Source: Kamptonema formosum PCC 6407 (lineage in GTDB: Bacteria; Cyanobacteriota; Cyanobacteriia; Cyanobacteriales; Microcoleaceae). Taken from it: a stretch of DNA of 64,000 nucleotides. The position numbers and the translations under genes are program-made. Positions 34,346-43,941 of the stretch are shown one piece after another. The stretch covers positions 2,153,813-2,217,812 of the forward strand of contig NZ_KB235904.1 of the NCBI RefSeq assembly GCF_000332155.1, in the 5' to 3' direction. Below the pieces are notes generated by a model that made no database searches, had not been told where the DNA came from, and saw nothing but the letters and a program-made list of their open reading frames with translations. Numbering within the stretch: position 1 is the stretch's first letter; every line of letters starts with the position of its first letter.

Positions 34346-34721
34346 TAGGCAATTGTGCAAACATATCCTGTACTAATTGACTGGCTTTTGCCTCAAGCCG
34401 GTTCCAATCGACGTTACCAGTTTCCTCAATTAGACTGGTGTCTATCTCAACTTCTACACTTTGGTTTTCTACGTGAGTGAGAGTGTAGTTACTAAAGCAA
34501 ACTTGATAACAAAGTTCCCACAAATCAACGCACATTTTTTGGTCTTGATGTTCTAAGCATAACTGATAGCCGGGCACTGGGAGCTGCACCTCTTGATAAG
34601 TACCTTTCCAGACTGATTCATCTAACTGTTTGCGAATGTTATCGATCAGTCTGATCAAGGCTGGCTGCATCAATAGTTCAGCCTGCTGCCACGCGATCGC
34701 GTTAGTTATTTTTGGTTTCAT
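34341..34721 (-). CDS. Conserved hypothetical protein
   Basis: A 126-residue protein from ATG 34721. The frame is open 20 codons further (to 34781), but MKPKITNAIAWQQAELLMQPALIRLIDN is the likelier N-terminus. The C-terminal half (VPGYQLCLEHQDQKMCVDLWELCYQVCFSNY) is rich in Cys and Trp and strand-like, and it ends in a helix, LEAKASQLVQDMFAQLP. I do not recognise a named family, although the overall pattern is familiar from cyanobacterial hypothetical proteins. There is no signal peptide. It lies 71 bp after the transglutaminase-like gene on the same strand and may be co-transcribed with it. Confidence 0.65.
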   Translation of the reverse strand: MKPKITNAIAWQQAELLMQPALIRLIDNIRKQLDESVWKGTYQEVQLPVPGYQLCLEHQDQKMCVDLWELCYQVCFSNYTLTHVENQSVEVEIDTSLIEETGNVDWNRLEAKASQLVQDMFAQLPS

Positions 34722-34792
34722 AAGAAATAATGTGGAAACCCCTTCTTTGAAATTGAACTGCACTAACCGCAGTTTACGCAAAAGATATAATA

Positions 34793-35635
34793 TTAAGCAA
34801 TAGCGATCGCATTTCCTCTACCCTGGGAATCATCCTGCGAGGCCTTACCTTCCGCCACTTCCGCAAATACCTTCATCTCTTTCATCTCTACCGTACCAAA
34901 GAGAGTCCCAAAAGATACATCTGCGGCATCCCTACCCGTACCAATGCGGATAATCCCATTTAGAGGTACAAGCCGCGTCGCATCGAACAAATACCAGCGA
35001 TCGCCGAGGTAAGCTTCAAAACAAGCGTGAAAATCCGGCGGTTCCAGCTTATAAGCATAAGCCGAGACAAAACGAGCAGGTATATTTAATGCTCGACAAA
35101 AAGCAATTCCTAAATGGGCGAAATCGCGGCATACGCCGGCTCTTTCAGTTGCAGTATCGTAAGCCGAAGTCTGCGAATTTGTACTCCCAGACAAGTATTT
35201 TACTTTATCATAAATCCAATCACAAATAGCCATTACTCTCGAATATCCCGGCTGTAACTCTCCAAACTCAGACTCAGCCAAACCCGCCATTAAATCTGAC
35301 TGGCAGTAGCGGCTAGGATAGAGGAAATAGAAGGTTTCCGCAGGCAAATTAGCTGGGTCGATTTCTGCGATCGCTTTATCGTCAGCATAAAAGTGGGATA
35401 ATTCTACCACTGCCCGATACCCAATTTCTAAATCTCCCGGTGTTGCATTTACGCGGATGTAGCGGTTTCCCTCTAGAGGGCTAATATATTCCTCAACTTT
35501 TAGCGGTGGCTCTAATTTGAGTTCTTCGTGTAAAATTTTTTGACTGTTAGTCTTGACTGCCTGGATATTAAATATCATTGTTGTGGGTTGAACAAGATTA
35601 TATTTGAGTTGACAGCCAATGTTAAATTTTTGCAT
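34793..35635 (-). CDS. Transglutaminase-like (papain-fold) family protein
   Basis: A 280-residue protein of the bacterial transglutaminase-like superfamily. The catalytic triad is visible as Cys169 in RAGVCRDFAH, His203 in DFHACFEAY and Asp218 in WYLFDATRL. The N-terminal beta-rich domain (MQKFNIGCQLKYNLVQPTTMIFNI, then GNRYIRVNATPGDLEIGYRAVVE) is the usual companion domain, supporting ATG 35635 as start. Members are mostly cysteine proteases or amidases with unknown substrates. There is no signal peptide. Two minus-strand genes follow it closely. Confidence 0.88.
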   Translation of the reverse strand: MQKFNIGCQLKYNLVQPTTMIFNIQAVKTNSQKILHEELKLEPPLKVEEYISPLEGNRYIRVNATPGDLEIGYRAVVELSHFYADDKAIAEIDPANLPAETFYFLYPSRYCQSDLMAGLAESEFGELQPGYSRVMAICDWIYDKVKYLSGSTNSQTSAYDTATERAGVCRDFAHLGIAFCRALNIPARFVSAYAYKLEPPDFHACFEAYLGDRWYLFDATRLVPLNGIIRIGTGRDAADVSFGTLFGTVEMKEMKVFAEVAEGKASQDDSQGRGNAIAIA

Positions 35636-36337
35636 AAGATTATGTAGCTTTAGATATTGAATATTGTAGCGGGTTAATCACTGGAAGCGATTCTAACCAA
35701 AGTATGAAACTAAAGTATGAGAACGATCGGCAATAGTCTTGCTTTTAATATTAGGTTAGGTAGGAATTGCCGAGGGTTGCGATCGCAATGCAGCGAGGTT
35801 TCCTGTAGCCTAAGTTAGGCGCGATGCTCACTTTAGGGAACTAAGAGATAAATCTTAAACCGCGCCGTAAACCCACACTTACCTCAGTAGACATTAAGGG
35901 AATTAAATAGGATTTTTTACCTATTTACCAGAATTTTTGTAGACTACGAGCGGGAAACCTAAGACGATTGCTAGCTAATATCTTTACCAACATTCTTGTA
36001 GGTTAGCATCAGCAAATCAAGATAGGATGACGATCTTCCACCAGAGTTTTTCGTATACAGGACTTACGCACCCAACCAAAGAAACCTGGTTTTTTGACGA
36101 AAATACAGCAGTCACCAAGGCGATTAGGAGACGCTCGATTGCTGGAACCCACTTGTTCTATTCCCTTCTTTCACGCTTCCCCTAGCCCTGAGCATCGTAG
36201 CCCCTATCTGCGACCCACAGATGCTATCAAAAACCCGGTTTCTGGTACTCCATTAGTTCGTTAGGAACCACGCGCACAGTTAGCCGAACGACTGCACGCC
36301 GAAGTCACAAGGCATCGCCCCGCTCTGTTTGCTAAAT
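35636..36337. other. 700-bp intergenic region containing a repeat element
   Basis: No gene was identified. 36057-36250 is a member of the ACTTACGCA repeat family: GGACTTACGCACCCAACC followed by AAAGAAACCTGG on the left, and AAAAACCCGGTTTCTGG on the right near 36228-36246, with about 110 bp of unrelated sequence between them. The rest (35640-36050) is ordinary AT-rich sequence with scattered GCGATCGC sites and contains the transglutaminase promoter. Confidence 0.6.
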
Positions 36338-36562
36338 TTAGTAAGCCAAAGTTTCTAAAGTTTCTCGCAGATAGCTGCGAACTTGCTGGTCAAGGGTGAC
36401 AGTTTCTGGATGCTGCTCAATATCGCGCTCTAGCTGCCACCGTTGAAACCCAGAACTTGCCGCACTTGCTTGTTTCAAGCTTTCCCACATTTCTGAATCT
36501 TCGCGAAGTTGGCCTAGCGATGGAGCTTGATATTCTTGAGGAGTAGATGCAGAATTAACCAT
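36338..36562 (-). CDS. Small conserved hypothetical protein
   Basis: A 74-residue hydrophilic protein (MVNSASTPQEYQAPSLGQLREDSEMWESLKQAS, then FQRWQLERDIEQHPETVTLDQQVRSYLRETLETLAY). It is predicted to be mostly helical and soluble, with no Cys and no membrane segment. The organised amphipathic C-terminal helix and clean termination support coding. I do not recognise the family. It is flanked by a repeat on one side and by the IS605-like element on the other. Confidence 0.6.
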   Translation of the reverse strand: MVNSASTPQEYQAPSLGQLREDSEMWESLKQASAASSGFQRWQLERDIEQHPETVTLDQQVRSYLRETLETLAY

Positions 36563-36863
36563 AGCTTTAATTTCAATCGCTTGTCTGGACTTAAACGATA
36601 GCCTTGACTTAGCCTATCTAAAAAAATTATACAACAAAAATCGGCAATAAAATTATTATTCAGAAATGAGTCCTGACTCTTCTTTATCCAGGAATTTTAA
36701 TGCGATCGCCTCTATTGGCGTTGTTAAGAATATTGCTGTATCAGAGGCTACAAAGGGTGAATTTGAGGCATTTCTCAGTCTCAAACCGTATTTTTGATAG
36801 TTACAAAGTTTTGAGTTTTGAGTTTTGAATTTTGAGTTAAACAGAAGAGTTGCGATCGCGAGT

Positions 36864-36953
36864 TCATAAACCTTTCCAAAATGGAAACCCATCCCCTTTA
36901 TGGGTGGGAGGAATTTTTGGGGCTGTCTTCCGCCGTGAATCGTTTTTTTCCAT
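36864..36953 (-). other. Short open frame at the distal end of the infB-proximal element
   Basis: ATG 36953 to a stop at 36864-36866 encodes 29 residues, beginning MEKNDSRRKTAPKIPPTH. It runs through the terminal hairpin and is probably a chance frame. If the element once carried an iscB-like gene downstream of its RNA, this is where it would begin, but the residues show no resemblance to IscB. Confidence 0.15.
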
Positions 36954-37303
36954 TACCGCCTTGGGGCTGTTTAGTTCGGTGTGATGAAAGTGATGTACTT
37001 TCGATGGGACAATTACCATCTCAAACCTCACAACCCTGTACGCATAATGATTTGCTCTTTCGAGCCTCCCTTGCGGGGTAAAGTTAGCTTCGCCAATGTT
37101 TTGAGAGCTTGTTCAGCTTGCAGCACTGTTTCAGTGACCTTAAAACTGTTTAACTACAAACGACAGGGCAGGGGACTAGCTTCGCATCCGCCTGGTGTCT
37201 TGACTCAAAAAACGTAGACCTCGAAAGTCTTAGGCTGGTCAGTATGGCTTGTTTTGACTTTCGCCTTGCAAGCCCATCCCCTTTAGGGGTGGGTTACTGA
37301 CCA
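36888..37303 (-). mobile_element. IS200/IS605-like non-autonomous element abutting infB
   Basis: Similar hairpins mark both ends in the same orientation: CCCATCCCC-TTTA-TGGGTGGG at 36888-36908 and CCCATCCCC-TTTA-GGGGTGGG at 37273-37293. Subterminal same-orientation hairpins without terminal inverted repeats are typical of IS200/IS605-type elements. No transposase, TnpB or IscB frame is present. One end starts directly after the infB TAG (37304-37306). The interior is dominated by hairpins. Confidence 0.6.
36986..37303 (-). ncRNA. Highly structured RNA, HEARO/omega-RNA-like (orphan)
   Basis: Read on the minus strand there are successive stems. TGGTCAGTA (37303-37295) pairs with TACTGACCA (37244-37236) and encloses the CCCATCCCC hairpin and a GGCTTG/CAAGCC stem. 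AGAC/GTCT follows at about 37215-37231. Then come CACTG-AAA-CAGTG (37136-37124), CCC-GCAA-GGG (37077-37068), GCTC-GAAA-GAGC (37065-37054), GATGG/CCATC (37020-37003) and GAAAGT/ACTTTC (37002-36986). GNRA loops and dense stems indicate a functional RNA. The IS605-like ends and size near 320 nt resemble HEARO RNAs, the guide RNAs of IscB. The family call is from memory. Confidence 0.55.
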
Positions 37304-40300
37304 CTATTGAGAAAGCGTCCGTCGCTTCGTCACCATACGGTAGGCTTCAATAATGTCGCCTTCCACCCAACTGTTAAAGGCATTGAGGGAAATACCGCAT
37401 TCGTAGCCTGCGTTGACTTCCTTAACATCATCCTTCATCCGCTTGAGGGAATCCAGTATGCCTTCATGAAGGACATTACCTCCTCGGCGTACCCGCACCT
37501 TACAATTGCGAATAATTTTGCCAGAAAGGACATAACAGCCAGCCACAGCCCCGCGACTGATGGGGAATACAGTTCTGACTTCCACTTGGCCTAGAGGTTC
37601 TTCTACCAGTTCCGGTTCCAGCAGACCTTCCATTGCCCCTTGAACGTCGTCCAAGAGGTTGTAAATGATGTTGTACTCCCGGACATCTACACCTTCGCGA
37701 TCGGCAGCTTGACGCGCACCGGCGGCGAGGGTAGTGTTGAAGCCAATAATCACGGCTGCACTGGCTGCGGCTAGGTCAACGTCTGTCTCCGTAACTTCTC
37801 CAGGTGCAGCTAGTAGCAATCTAAGCTGCACTTCTTTCTGAGGTAGTTGTCGCAGGGCTCCCACGATCGCCTCGACTGACCCTTGGACATCTCCCTTGAG
37901 GATCAAATTGAGTTCCTTGAGTTCTCCTTCCTTGGCCTGTTGGGAGAAACCGCTGAGACTGATCCGTCCTTGTAACAGACGAGATTCTCTGGCTCTATCT
38001 ACTCTCGCTCCCGCGATCGCAGCAGCTTCCTTTTCATTTTGGAAGACATCGAACTCATCCCCAGCACGGGGAACATCTCGCAGACCCAAGATTTCGACTG
38101 CAAAGGACGGGCCAGCGGCATCTACCCGCTTACCTCGGTCATCAATCATCGCCCGCACCTTACCCAAAGCGGAGCCAGCAACAACAATATCTCCTACCCG
38201 CAGGGTGCCATTTTGTACCAGCAGCGTCGCCACTGGCCCTCTTGCCTTATCGAGGTTAGCTTCAATCACCGTTCCCTTAGCAGCGCGGTTTGGGTTGGCA
38301 TGGAGGTCTGCCACTTCTGATACCAGGAGAATCATCTCCAAGAGCGTATCCAGGTTTTCCCCTTGGATAGCACTGACCGGCACCATAATCGTATCTCCAC
38401 CCCAGTCTTCTGCAACCAAGCCGTACTGGGTGAGTTCCTGCTTGACGCGCTCCGGTTGAGCGCCTTCCTTGTCTACTTTGTTAATTGCCACAACAATTGG
38501 CACTTCGGCAGCTTTGGCGTGGCTGATCGCTTCAATCGTCTGAGGTCTTACCCCATCGTCAGCCGCTACTACTAGCACGGCGATATCTGTCACCCGTGCC
38601 CCGCGCGCCCGCATAGCGGTGAAAGCTTCGTGACCAGGAGTATCCAAGAATACTACCTGCTGCATCTTGCCTTCGTGTTCCACGTCTACGTGATAAGCAC
38701 CGATGTGTTGGGTAATACCTCCTGCTTCTCCCTGAGCCACCTTCGTTTTGCGAATCGAGTCGAGCAAAGTAGTTTTACCGTGATCGACGTGACCCATGAT
38801 CGTCACTACAGGCGGACGGCGTTGCAGGTTGTCCAAATCTTCCTCAGAAAGCATTTCAATTACTTTCTTGGCTTCGGCTTCTTTCTCGGCGGTTTCCACC
38901 GGGATACCCAACTCTTCAGCGACGACGTGAATCGCGGAAATGTCAAGAGTTTCCGTGATGCTGACTGCCATTCCTTTAGAGAACAGCCGCCTGATAATTT
39001 CAGTTTCAGCAACGGCAAGGGCGAGGGCCAGTTCTTGAACAGTCATCGGCCCGCTGAGTACCAGTTTTTCTGGGCGTTCTGCCTTAACTTCCGTCGCTTG
39101 GCGGCGGTTCCCTCGACTTTGACCGCGCTCGGAACTACTAGAGTCTCGTGGTGCTCCCGGTTTTTTATTTTTGGCAGAGGATGGGCCTGCTAAAGCTGCC
39201 ACAGGAGCGGCTGCTTTAGGTGCGGCGAAGCCTTTGGGCTTAGAGGGTCTCGCTAAGGAAAGGCTGACCACGATCGGTTCTGGCATTTCCAAACCACCAT
39301 CGGCATCATCGTCGTCTTCGTCGATCGGCGGTTTAATGCGAGTGCGTTTGCCCTTGGCTGCCACTTTGGCTGCCTTACCTGGAAAATCTGGGCTTTCTTC
39401 GTCGTCTTCTTCCCATACCTGGGCTTTTTTCGCGGGACGCGGCAGAGTTGGCCGATCTAGCAGAGATATTTCGACTAGCGGCGTATCTTCTTCCTGTTCG
39501 TCGCGGTCATCTCCAAGAGCGGCTGTGTCACTGGTACTACCCCGGCGATTGGGTGCGATCGCACCTGGCATCGCGGGAGCATTTCTCCCTGGGCCCGGTC
39601 GTCTTGGTTCCTGAGCGGGTTGCGGCCGAGTGGGAGCTGAACCTTCCCGGCGCGGTCTCAAACCTTCTGGAGCTTCACCTCCAGGCGATCGCTGGCCGCG
39701 GCTGGGCCGGGCTGGTTTGGCGGGGTGATCCCCGGATTGTCCCGCTTCTGACTGCTCTTGGTCAGTTTTTGCCTGTTTGAGTACCGGCCGAATCCCCTGA
39801 TTTCCTGGGGCGCGGTTCGGATTGTCATCGGGTCTAACTGGTGGAGATGCGAGTTTCGGCAACGGCGGCGGAGGTGAATTTGTCGCCCTCGCCTGTACTG
39901 GAGCCGGAGGGTTGTGGTGAACTACATCTAGAGGCACTATTGCCGGCGCATTTGATTCCCCTGAGTCTTCACCGCCATTTTCCGGCGCAACTCCAGGGGG
40001 ATTAGCACTCGGCTTTGAGGGAATAGGTCGATTGATGTTGGGTTTGGCGGGGGGCTGGAGCTGAGTAGCTGGCAGTCTGGGGGGAGTTGCCGTTGAAGGC
40101 TGGGGGGTTGTGTTCTCCTCATTGCCGGACTGCTTAGAATTTGCACCTGGGCGCACTTTAGGTCTACGTATTTCTAAAATTTGCTGTTTTTTGGGGTCAT
40201 TAGAACGGGGGCCAGTTTCTCTAGACGGGGAAGCAGCCCGGTCAGGGGGGGCTGGCTTTCCAGGAGCAGAGTGGCTGGCTACGTATTTTTCGGCTGTTTT

Positions 40301-40447
40301 GCGAATACGTTCAGCGTCTGATTCTGTAATCGTGCTGCTGTGGCTCTTGACTGAAATATTGAGCCCCTCACAAACCGCCAAGATGTCTTTATTATCCAAA
40401 TTTAGTTCCCGTGATAACTCGTAAATTCTTACTTTGCCGTTGTTCAT
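37304..40447 (-). CDS. infB: Translation initiation factor IF-2
   Basis: A 1047-residue GTPase that brings initiator tRNA to the ribosome. ATG 40447 ([17 protein letters not shown]) is the standard start; the frame is open 14 codons upstream from a TTG. It has the N-terminal IF2_N domain, a long Pro/Arg/Glu-rich linker (about 70-430), a second IF2_N-like domain ([14 protein letters not shown]), and the G domain with GHVDHGKT at 552-559, DTPGHEAF and NKVDKEG. Domains II-IV follow, including the fMet-tRNA-binding C-terminus with [22 protein letters not shown]. It is the last gene of rimP-nusA-ylxR-infB. The stop codon touches the IS605-like element. Confidence 0.97.
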   Translation of the reverse strand: MNNGKVRIYELSRELNLDNKDILAVCEGLNISVKSHSSTITESDAERIRKTAEKYVASHSAPGKPAPPDRAASPSRETGPRSNDPKKQQILEIRRPKVRPGANSKQSGNEENTTPQPSTATPPRLPATQLQPPAKPNINRPIPSKPSANPPGVAPENGGEDSGESNAPAIVPLDVVHHNPPAPVQARATNSPPPPLPKLASPPVRPDDNPNRAPGNQGIRPVLKQAKTDQEQSEAGQSGDHPAKPARPSRGQRSPGGEAPEGLRPRREGSAPTRPQPAQEPRRPGPGRNAPAMPGAIAPNRRGSTSDTAALGDDRDEQEEDTPLVEISLLDRPTLPRPAKKAQVWEEDDEESPDFPGKAAKVAAKGKRTRIKPPIDEDDDDADGGLEMPEPIVVSLSLARPSKPKGFAAPKAAAPVAALAGPSSAKNKKPGAPRDSSSSERGQSRGNRRQATEVKAERPEKLVLSGPMTVQELALALAVAETEIIRRLFSKGMAVSITETLDISAIHVVAEELGIPVETAEKEAEAKKVIEMLSEEDLDNLQRRPPVVTIMGHVDHGKTTLLDSIRKTKVAQGEAGGITQHIGAYHVDVEHEGKMQQVVFLDTPGHEAFTAMRARGARVTDIAVLVVAADDGVRPQTIEAISHAKAAEVPIVVAINKVDKEGAQPERVKQELTQYGLVAEDWGGDTIMVPVSAIQGENLDTLLEMILLVSEVADLHANPNRAAKGTVIEANLDKARGPVATLLVQNGTLRVGDIVVAGSALGKVRAMIDDRGKRVDAAGPSFAVEILGLRDVPRAGDEFDVFQNEKEAAAIAGARVDRARESRLLQGRISLSGFSQQAKEGELKELNLILKGDVQGSVEAIVGALRQLPQKEVQLRLLLAAPGEVTETDVDLAAASAAVIIGFNTTLAAGARQAADREGVDVREYNIIYNLLDDVQGAMEGLLEPELVEEPLGQVEVRTVFPISRGAVAGCYVLSGKIIRNCKVRVRRGGNVLHEGILDSLKRMKDDVKEVNAGYECGISLNAFNSWVEGDIIEAYRMVTKRRTLSQ

Positions 40448-40724
40448 CCACTCTAGCCCTCTCAGTGCCAACCAGTTTTTACATTGCAATCTACTCTAAT
40501 GACAACATCGTTTTATTGAGATTAGTGTCAAGAATCGGGGCGCGGGCACTCTGCCAGCGGGCCCGTCGTTTGGACGCAACCTACTGATGTCTGCCGCGAG
40601 AGTTGTCTCAAGTCTTTGTAGGAATCTGTGAATTTTGAAGTTTTAGTCCCGGTTTTAGCCGGAATTTGCTTTCGCTATTCGCTGTTCCCGATTGAGCATA
40701 CCTCTGTTGGTACCCTGCCCTTAT

Positions 40725-41111
40725 CTAATCTGACACAAATCTTTTAAGACTGGTGGGTGGATCGGATCGGGGTTTTGGTGCTGGCTCTGCTGGAAATTCT
40801 TCACTACCCCTAGATGGGGTTTGTGTGAAGGGCCCGGCAGACAGCGTATGGGAGGGTGGGGAAGGGGTGGCTAAACGTTGCCAAAGTGTTTGGTACATTT
40901 CGTTAGACACAGATGCTTTGAGCGATCGCCCAAGTCGATTTTTTTTTTGAGCTGCTTTGAGGCACTCTGCTTCCGGGCACAGGTAGGCAGAACGACCCAT
41001 ACCCATATCTAATTGTACCTGATGACAAGGATAGAGCCTGACTAATCGCCAAAATGCTTCTTTTGGCCCTAATTTTCTGCAACTGATGCAGCGGCGGTAG
41101 TTGGGTTTCAT
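40725..41111 (-). CDS. ylxR: YlxR (DUF448) family RNA-binding protein
   Basis: A 128-residue protein. Residues 1-80 are the YlxR domain: NYRRCISCRKLGPKEAFWRLVR with the C-x-x-C pair, the GRSAYLCP motif, and CLKAAQKKNRLGRSLKA. The fold is an RNA- or nucleic-acid-binding basic surface. The last roughly 45 residues are a Pro/Ser-rich tail not usual in the family. The gene sits between nusA and infB as in most bacteria. Its role is poorly defined (an RNase P or transcription link has been proposed for the family). Confidence 0.93.
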   Translation of the reverse strand: MKPNYRRCISCRKLGPKEAFWRLVRLYPCHQVQLDMGMGRSAYLCPEAECLKAAQKKNRLGRSLKASVSNEMYQTLWQRLATPSPPSHTLSAGPFTQTPSRGSEEFPAEPAPKPRSDPPTSLKRFVSD

Positions 41112-41126
41112 CTGTTTTTGTGTGTG

Positions 41127-41302
41127 AAGAAGGGGCTAGGGGCTAGGGGTTAGGGGCTAGGGAAGAGGAAGAGGAAGAGGGAAGAAGGAAAGAGGAAAGA
41201 GGGAAGAAGGAAAGAGGAAGAAGGAAAGAGGAAGAAGGAAAGAGGGAGAGGCTTTTTCCTTTCTTCCCTTCTTCCCCTAGTCCCTAGTCCCTAGTCCCTA
41301 GT
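41127..41302. repeat. Purine-rich low-complexity tract with TAGTCCC/GGGGCTA ends
   Basis: GGGGCTAGGGGCTAGG units are followed by GAAGAGG/GGAAGAAAGAG runs and then CCCTAGTCCCTAGTCC. The AGGGGCTAGGG part is inverted at the other end (CCCTAGTCCCTAG), so the tract could fold. It lies inside the operon between nusA and ylxR and would be transcribed. Confidence 0.85.
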
Positions 41303-41305
41303 CCC

Positions 41306-42589
41306 TTAGACGGCGGTTTCGGTTTCGTCAAGTTCGCGATCGCTCTCATCAAAATCTGATTCGTCAGTTTCTTCACTGTCTTCGTCAAAATCTGATTCGT
41401 ATTCTTCGGCTGCGAGTGCTAACCTCGAAGCTTCTGCTGCTAACTTGCTGTCTTCAGCGGCGCGATCGTATTTGGCAATGTCTTTAATATCTATTTTCCA
41501 ACCAGTCAGTCTAGCTGCTAGCCGGACGTTCTGCCCTTCTTTGCCAATGGCTAAACTAAGTTGGTCTTCAGCCACAAGGATATGCGCCCGCCGCCCTTCC
41601 GGGGCCACTAGGCGCACTTCGTCTACCCGCGCTGGACTTAGGGCGTTGGCAATATAGGTGGCGGGATCGGGAGACCACCGGATCACGTCAATTTTTTCCC
41701 CTCGTAATTCGTTGACTACTACCTGAATCCGCGATCCCCGTGCGCCAATGCAGGCTCCTACGGGGTCTACGTCGCGATCGAGGGTATCTACGGCAATTTT
41801 GGTGCGGGGGCCAACGTGCCGGGAGGGGGGGTTTGCTTCCCGTGCTACGGCGACAATTCGCACTACCCCATCTTCAATTTCGGGGACTTCGTTGGCAAAT
41901 AGATAAACTACTAAGCCTGCGTCGGCTCTAGAGACCACTAGCTGAGGGCCTCTGGTAGCACCTTCACCGACTTTTTTTAGGTAAACCTTAAAAGTGGCAT
42001 TAGCACGGTAATTATCGTTCGGTAATTGTTCTCGCTTAGGAAGTTCAGCTTCTACTTCTGGCTGGCCAAAACCGCTGCTAACAGCGAGGATCGCTGACTG
42101 TCTCTCAAATCGCAAAACTCTTGCCTGGAGGACTGTTTCTTCTAAGTCCTTAAATTCTTCTTGGATCATTTTGCGCTGCTGGTCGCGCAATTTTTGGGCG
42201 AGAACTTGTTTGGTTTGGATGGCCGCCATGCGACCGAAGTCGTTTTGATCTGGGGTTACATCGAGGATAACTGTGTCTCCGAGTTGAGCTTCGGTGGCAA
42301 CTTCTTGTACTTCTAAAAGTGCGATTTGATGGTCAGGGTTACTGACTTCTTCGACTATACTTTTAGTAGCTAAAACACGAAATCCTTCTTCTTCAATGTC
42401 GAGTTCTACTTCAAAATTATCGAAGTATTCTTCACTAAAATGATCGAGGCGCTGCGTGCGACGGTAACGCTCGTAACCTTTGACGAGGGCTTCGCGCAAG
42501 GCTGCTTGAACGGCGTGTTTCGGTAAGTTTCGCTCTTTGCTAATAACATCGACCATATCTTTGAGTCCGGGCAAAGAAACCATTGACAT
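41306..42589 (-). CDS. nusA: Transcription termination/antitermination protein NusA
   Basis: A 427-residue NusA. The N-terminal RNA-polymerase-binding domain spans about 1-130. An S1 domain at about 135-205 begins ETVLQARVLRFERQ. Two KH domains follow: VDPVGACIGARGSRIQVVVNELRGEKIDVIRW (KH1) and LSLAIGKEGQNVRLAARLTGWKIDI (KH2). The C-terminus is a short acidic tail (SDFDEDSEETDESDFDES) in place of the E. coli AR repeats, as usual in cyanobacteria. AGGAG lies 7 nt before ATG 42589. It binds RNA polymerase and nascent RNA to modulate pausing and termination. Confidence 0.97.
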   Translation of the reverse strand: MSMVSLPGLKDMVDVISKERNLPKHAVQAALREALVKGYERYRRTQRLDHFSEEYFDNFEVELDIEEEGFRVLATKSIVEEVSNPDHQIALLEVQEVATEAQLGDTVILDVTPDQNDFGRMAAIQTKQVLAQKLRDQQRKMIQEEFKDLEETVLQARVLRFERQSAILAVSSGFGQPEVEAELPKREQLPNDNYRANATFKVYLKKVGEGATRGPQLVVSRADAGLVVYLFANEVPEIEDGVVRIVAVAREANPPSRHVGPRTKIAVDTLDRDVDPVGACIGARGSRIQVVVNELRGEKIDVIRWSPDPATYIANALSPARVDEVRLVAPEGRRAHILVAEDQLSLAIGKEGQNVRLAARLTGWKIDIKDIAKYDRAAEDSKLAAEASRLALAAEEYESDFDEDSEETDESDFDESDRELDETETAV

Positions 42590-42612
42590 ATAAAAATCTC
42601 CTGTTTTGGGAA

Positions 42613-42765
42613 AATGGTAATTGGTAATTGGTAATTGGTAATTGGTAATTGGTAATTGGTAATTGGTAATTGGTAATTGGTAATTTAGTGGCAGTCAACA
42701 ACTAACAACTAACAACTAACAACCAACAGTTAACAACCAACAGTTAACAGTTAACAATTAACAAT
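42613..42765. repeat. GGTAATT and ACAACTA heptad tracts between rimP and nusA
   Basis: 42613-42682 is tandem GGTAATT. 42700-42765 is ACAACTA drifting to ACAGTTA. Both are inside the operon and so are transcribed unless an internal promoter is used. The same GGTAATT unit occurs at 1068 and 60754. Confidence 0.9.
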
Positions 42766-42768
42766 TAG

Positions 42769-43230
42769 CTATCTAGGTTCGTCTAATTGGACTTGGGTAA
42801 TCAGGGAGCGGGGAATGGCGATTGGCCGCCCTTTTTGATTGATGTAAACTGCTTTCTCGTCCCGGCGGATTAGTTGTCCTACCCACTCTTTTAAGCCGTT
42901 GTAAGCTTCAGATGTTTTGACGATTACGGGAAATCCTTTAAAGGATATGAATTCGCGATCGCTTGCTAGTGATCGCGAAAGGCCGGGACTAGAAATCTCT
43001 AGTACATAAGCGTCGGGGAGGATATCTGCCATATCTAACTTTTCTTCGAGGGCTTTACTCATCCGTTCGCAATCTTCCAAACCTGTGTCTTGCTGCGGGT
43101 TGCGGATGTCCACTCGCAGAATGGGAGGGTTCTGGTTGGTGTGAAATACTGCCCCCACTACTTCCAATCCCAGTGTTTCCGCAAGGGGGGTGGCTAAGTC
43201 GATGATTTGTGGGATCAGGGGATGAGTCAT
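42769..43230 (-). CDS. rimP: Ribosome maturation factor RimP
   Basis: A 153-residue protein required for 30S subunit maturation. ATG 43230 ([29 protein letters not shown]) is the family start. The open frame extends 58 codons further, but that part is translated from repeats. RimP-N carries LRVDIRNP and [14 protein letters not shown]. The hallmark [13 protein letters not shown] is followed by the C-terminal SH3-like domain ([25 protein letters not shown]). It heads the rimP-nusA-ylxR-infB operon. Confidence 0.95.
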   Translation of the reverse strand: MTHPLIPQIIDLATPLAETLGLEVVGAVFHTNQNPPILRVDIRNPQQDTGLEDCERMSKALEEKLDMADILPDAYVLEISSPGLSRSLASDREFISFKGFPVIVKTSEAYNGLKEWVGQLIRRDEKAVYINQKGRPIAIPRSLITQVQLDEPR

Positions 43231-43579
43231 GTCGATATTAGGAAATTGGGGACTACAGGGCCGGGAACTGGGAAGAAGAAAGAGGGAAGAAGGATATTCT
43301 CCCTCTTCCCTCTTTCCCTCTTGTTTCCCTTGTTTGCTATGAGACGTGAGTCGCTCTCTCTCTCTACTAAGGGTTTCGCCGTGTCTCGTGAGGCAATCCA
43401 ACAAAAAAAGTGGGCTAGACCCACTCCCAGGTGAAACGATCTTCCAAGAAGTTTGAGGGCGAATTGAGTAGGATTCGCCTCAGTTTTTATTGTAACGGGA
43501 GCGTTGTGCTCTCTGCCACTTTCTCGTGGTGTGCGTTCGGAGATGGATAAGGAGGCGATCGCGTAGGACTTTACGGGGG

Positions 43580-43722
43580 AAGAAGGGGCTAGGGGCTAGG
43601 GGCTAGGGGAAGAGGGGGAGATGAGGGAGATGGGGAGGATGGGGAGGATGGGGAGGATGGGGAAGAGGGGGGAGATGAGGGAGATGGGGAGGATGGGGAG
43701 GATGGGGAAGAGGGGAAGAAGT
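43580..43722. repeat. GGGGAGATG/GGGGAGGATG low-complexity tract
   Basis: Two near-identical blocks of GGGGAGATGAGGGAGATGGGGAGG-type repetition lie upstream of rimP, preceded by GGGGCTAGGGG. No gene is present in 43231-43941 other than the terminator-like hairpin near 43781; this interval also contains the operon promoter. Confidence 0.85.
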
Positions 43723-43780
43723 CAATAGTTTGGGCCATGAGCGAGTGTCCTAACCGTTGTGGCGGTTGCTATAAAACCAG

Positions 43781-43822
43781 AAACCCGGTTTCTTCCATTT
43801 TTCCGAGAAACCGGGTTTTTTT
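43781..43822 (+). terminator. Strong hairpin with T-run (AAACCCGGTTTCT type)
   Basis: AAACCCGGTTTCT (43781-43793) and AGAAACCGGGTTT (43806-43818) form a perfect 13-bp stem, and the plus strand continues TTTT. The flanking genes are on the minus strand, so it may serve as a bidirectional stop past ftsH. The arm sequence is that of the dispersed AAACCCGGTTTCT repeat family, so it may be a repeat remnant recruited as a terminator. Confidence 0.6.
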
Positions 43823-43941
43823 GCCTCTTGTAACTAATTGCTAATCTAGGGTTCGCGCATCGTTGTAACTCCCCTCTCTGGGCGGTATTTGACCGCAAGC
43901 AAGGGCGGCGTTACGTCAGAAGTACCTAGATTCTGACCAAA

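Noticed and set aside
36656..37217. Three short frames between 36656 and 37217
   Set aside because: They overlap the structured IS605-like element and repeats, lack RBSs and show no protein-like composition.
37896..39780. Several long plus-strand frames opposite infB
   Set aside because: They are shadows of the GC-rich IF-2 coding sequence; IF-2 is unambiguous on the minus strand.
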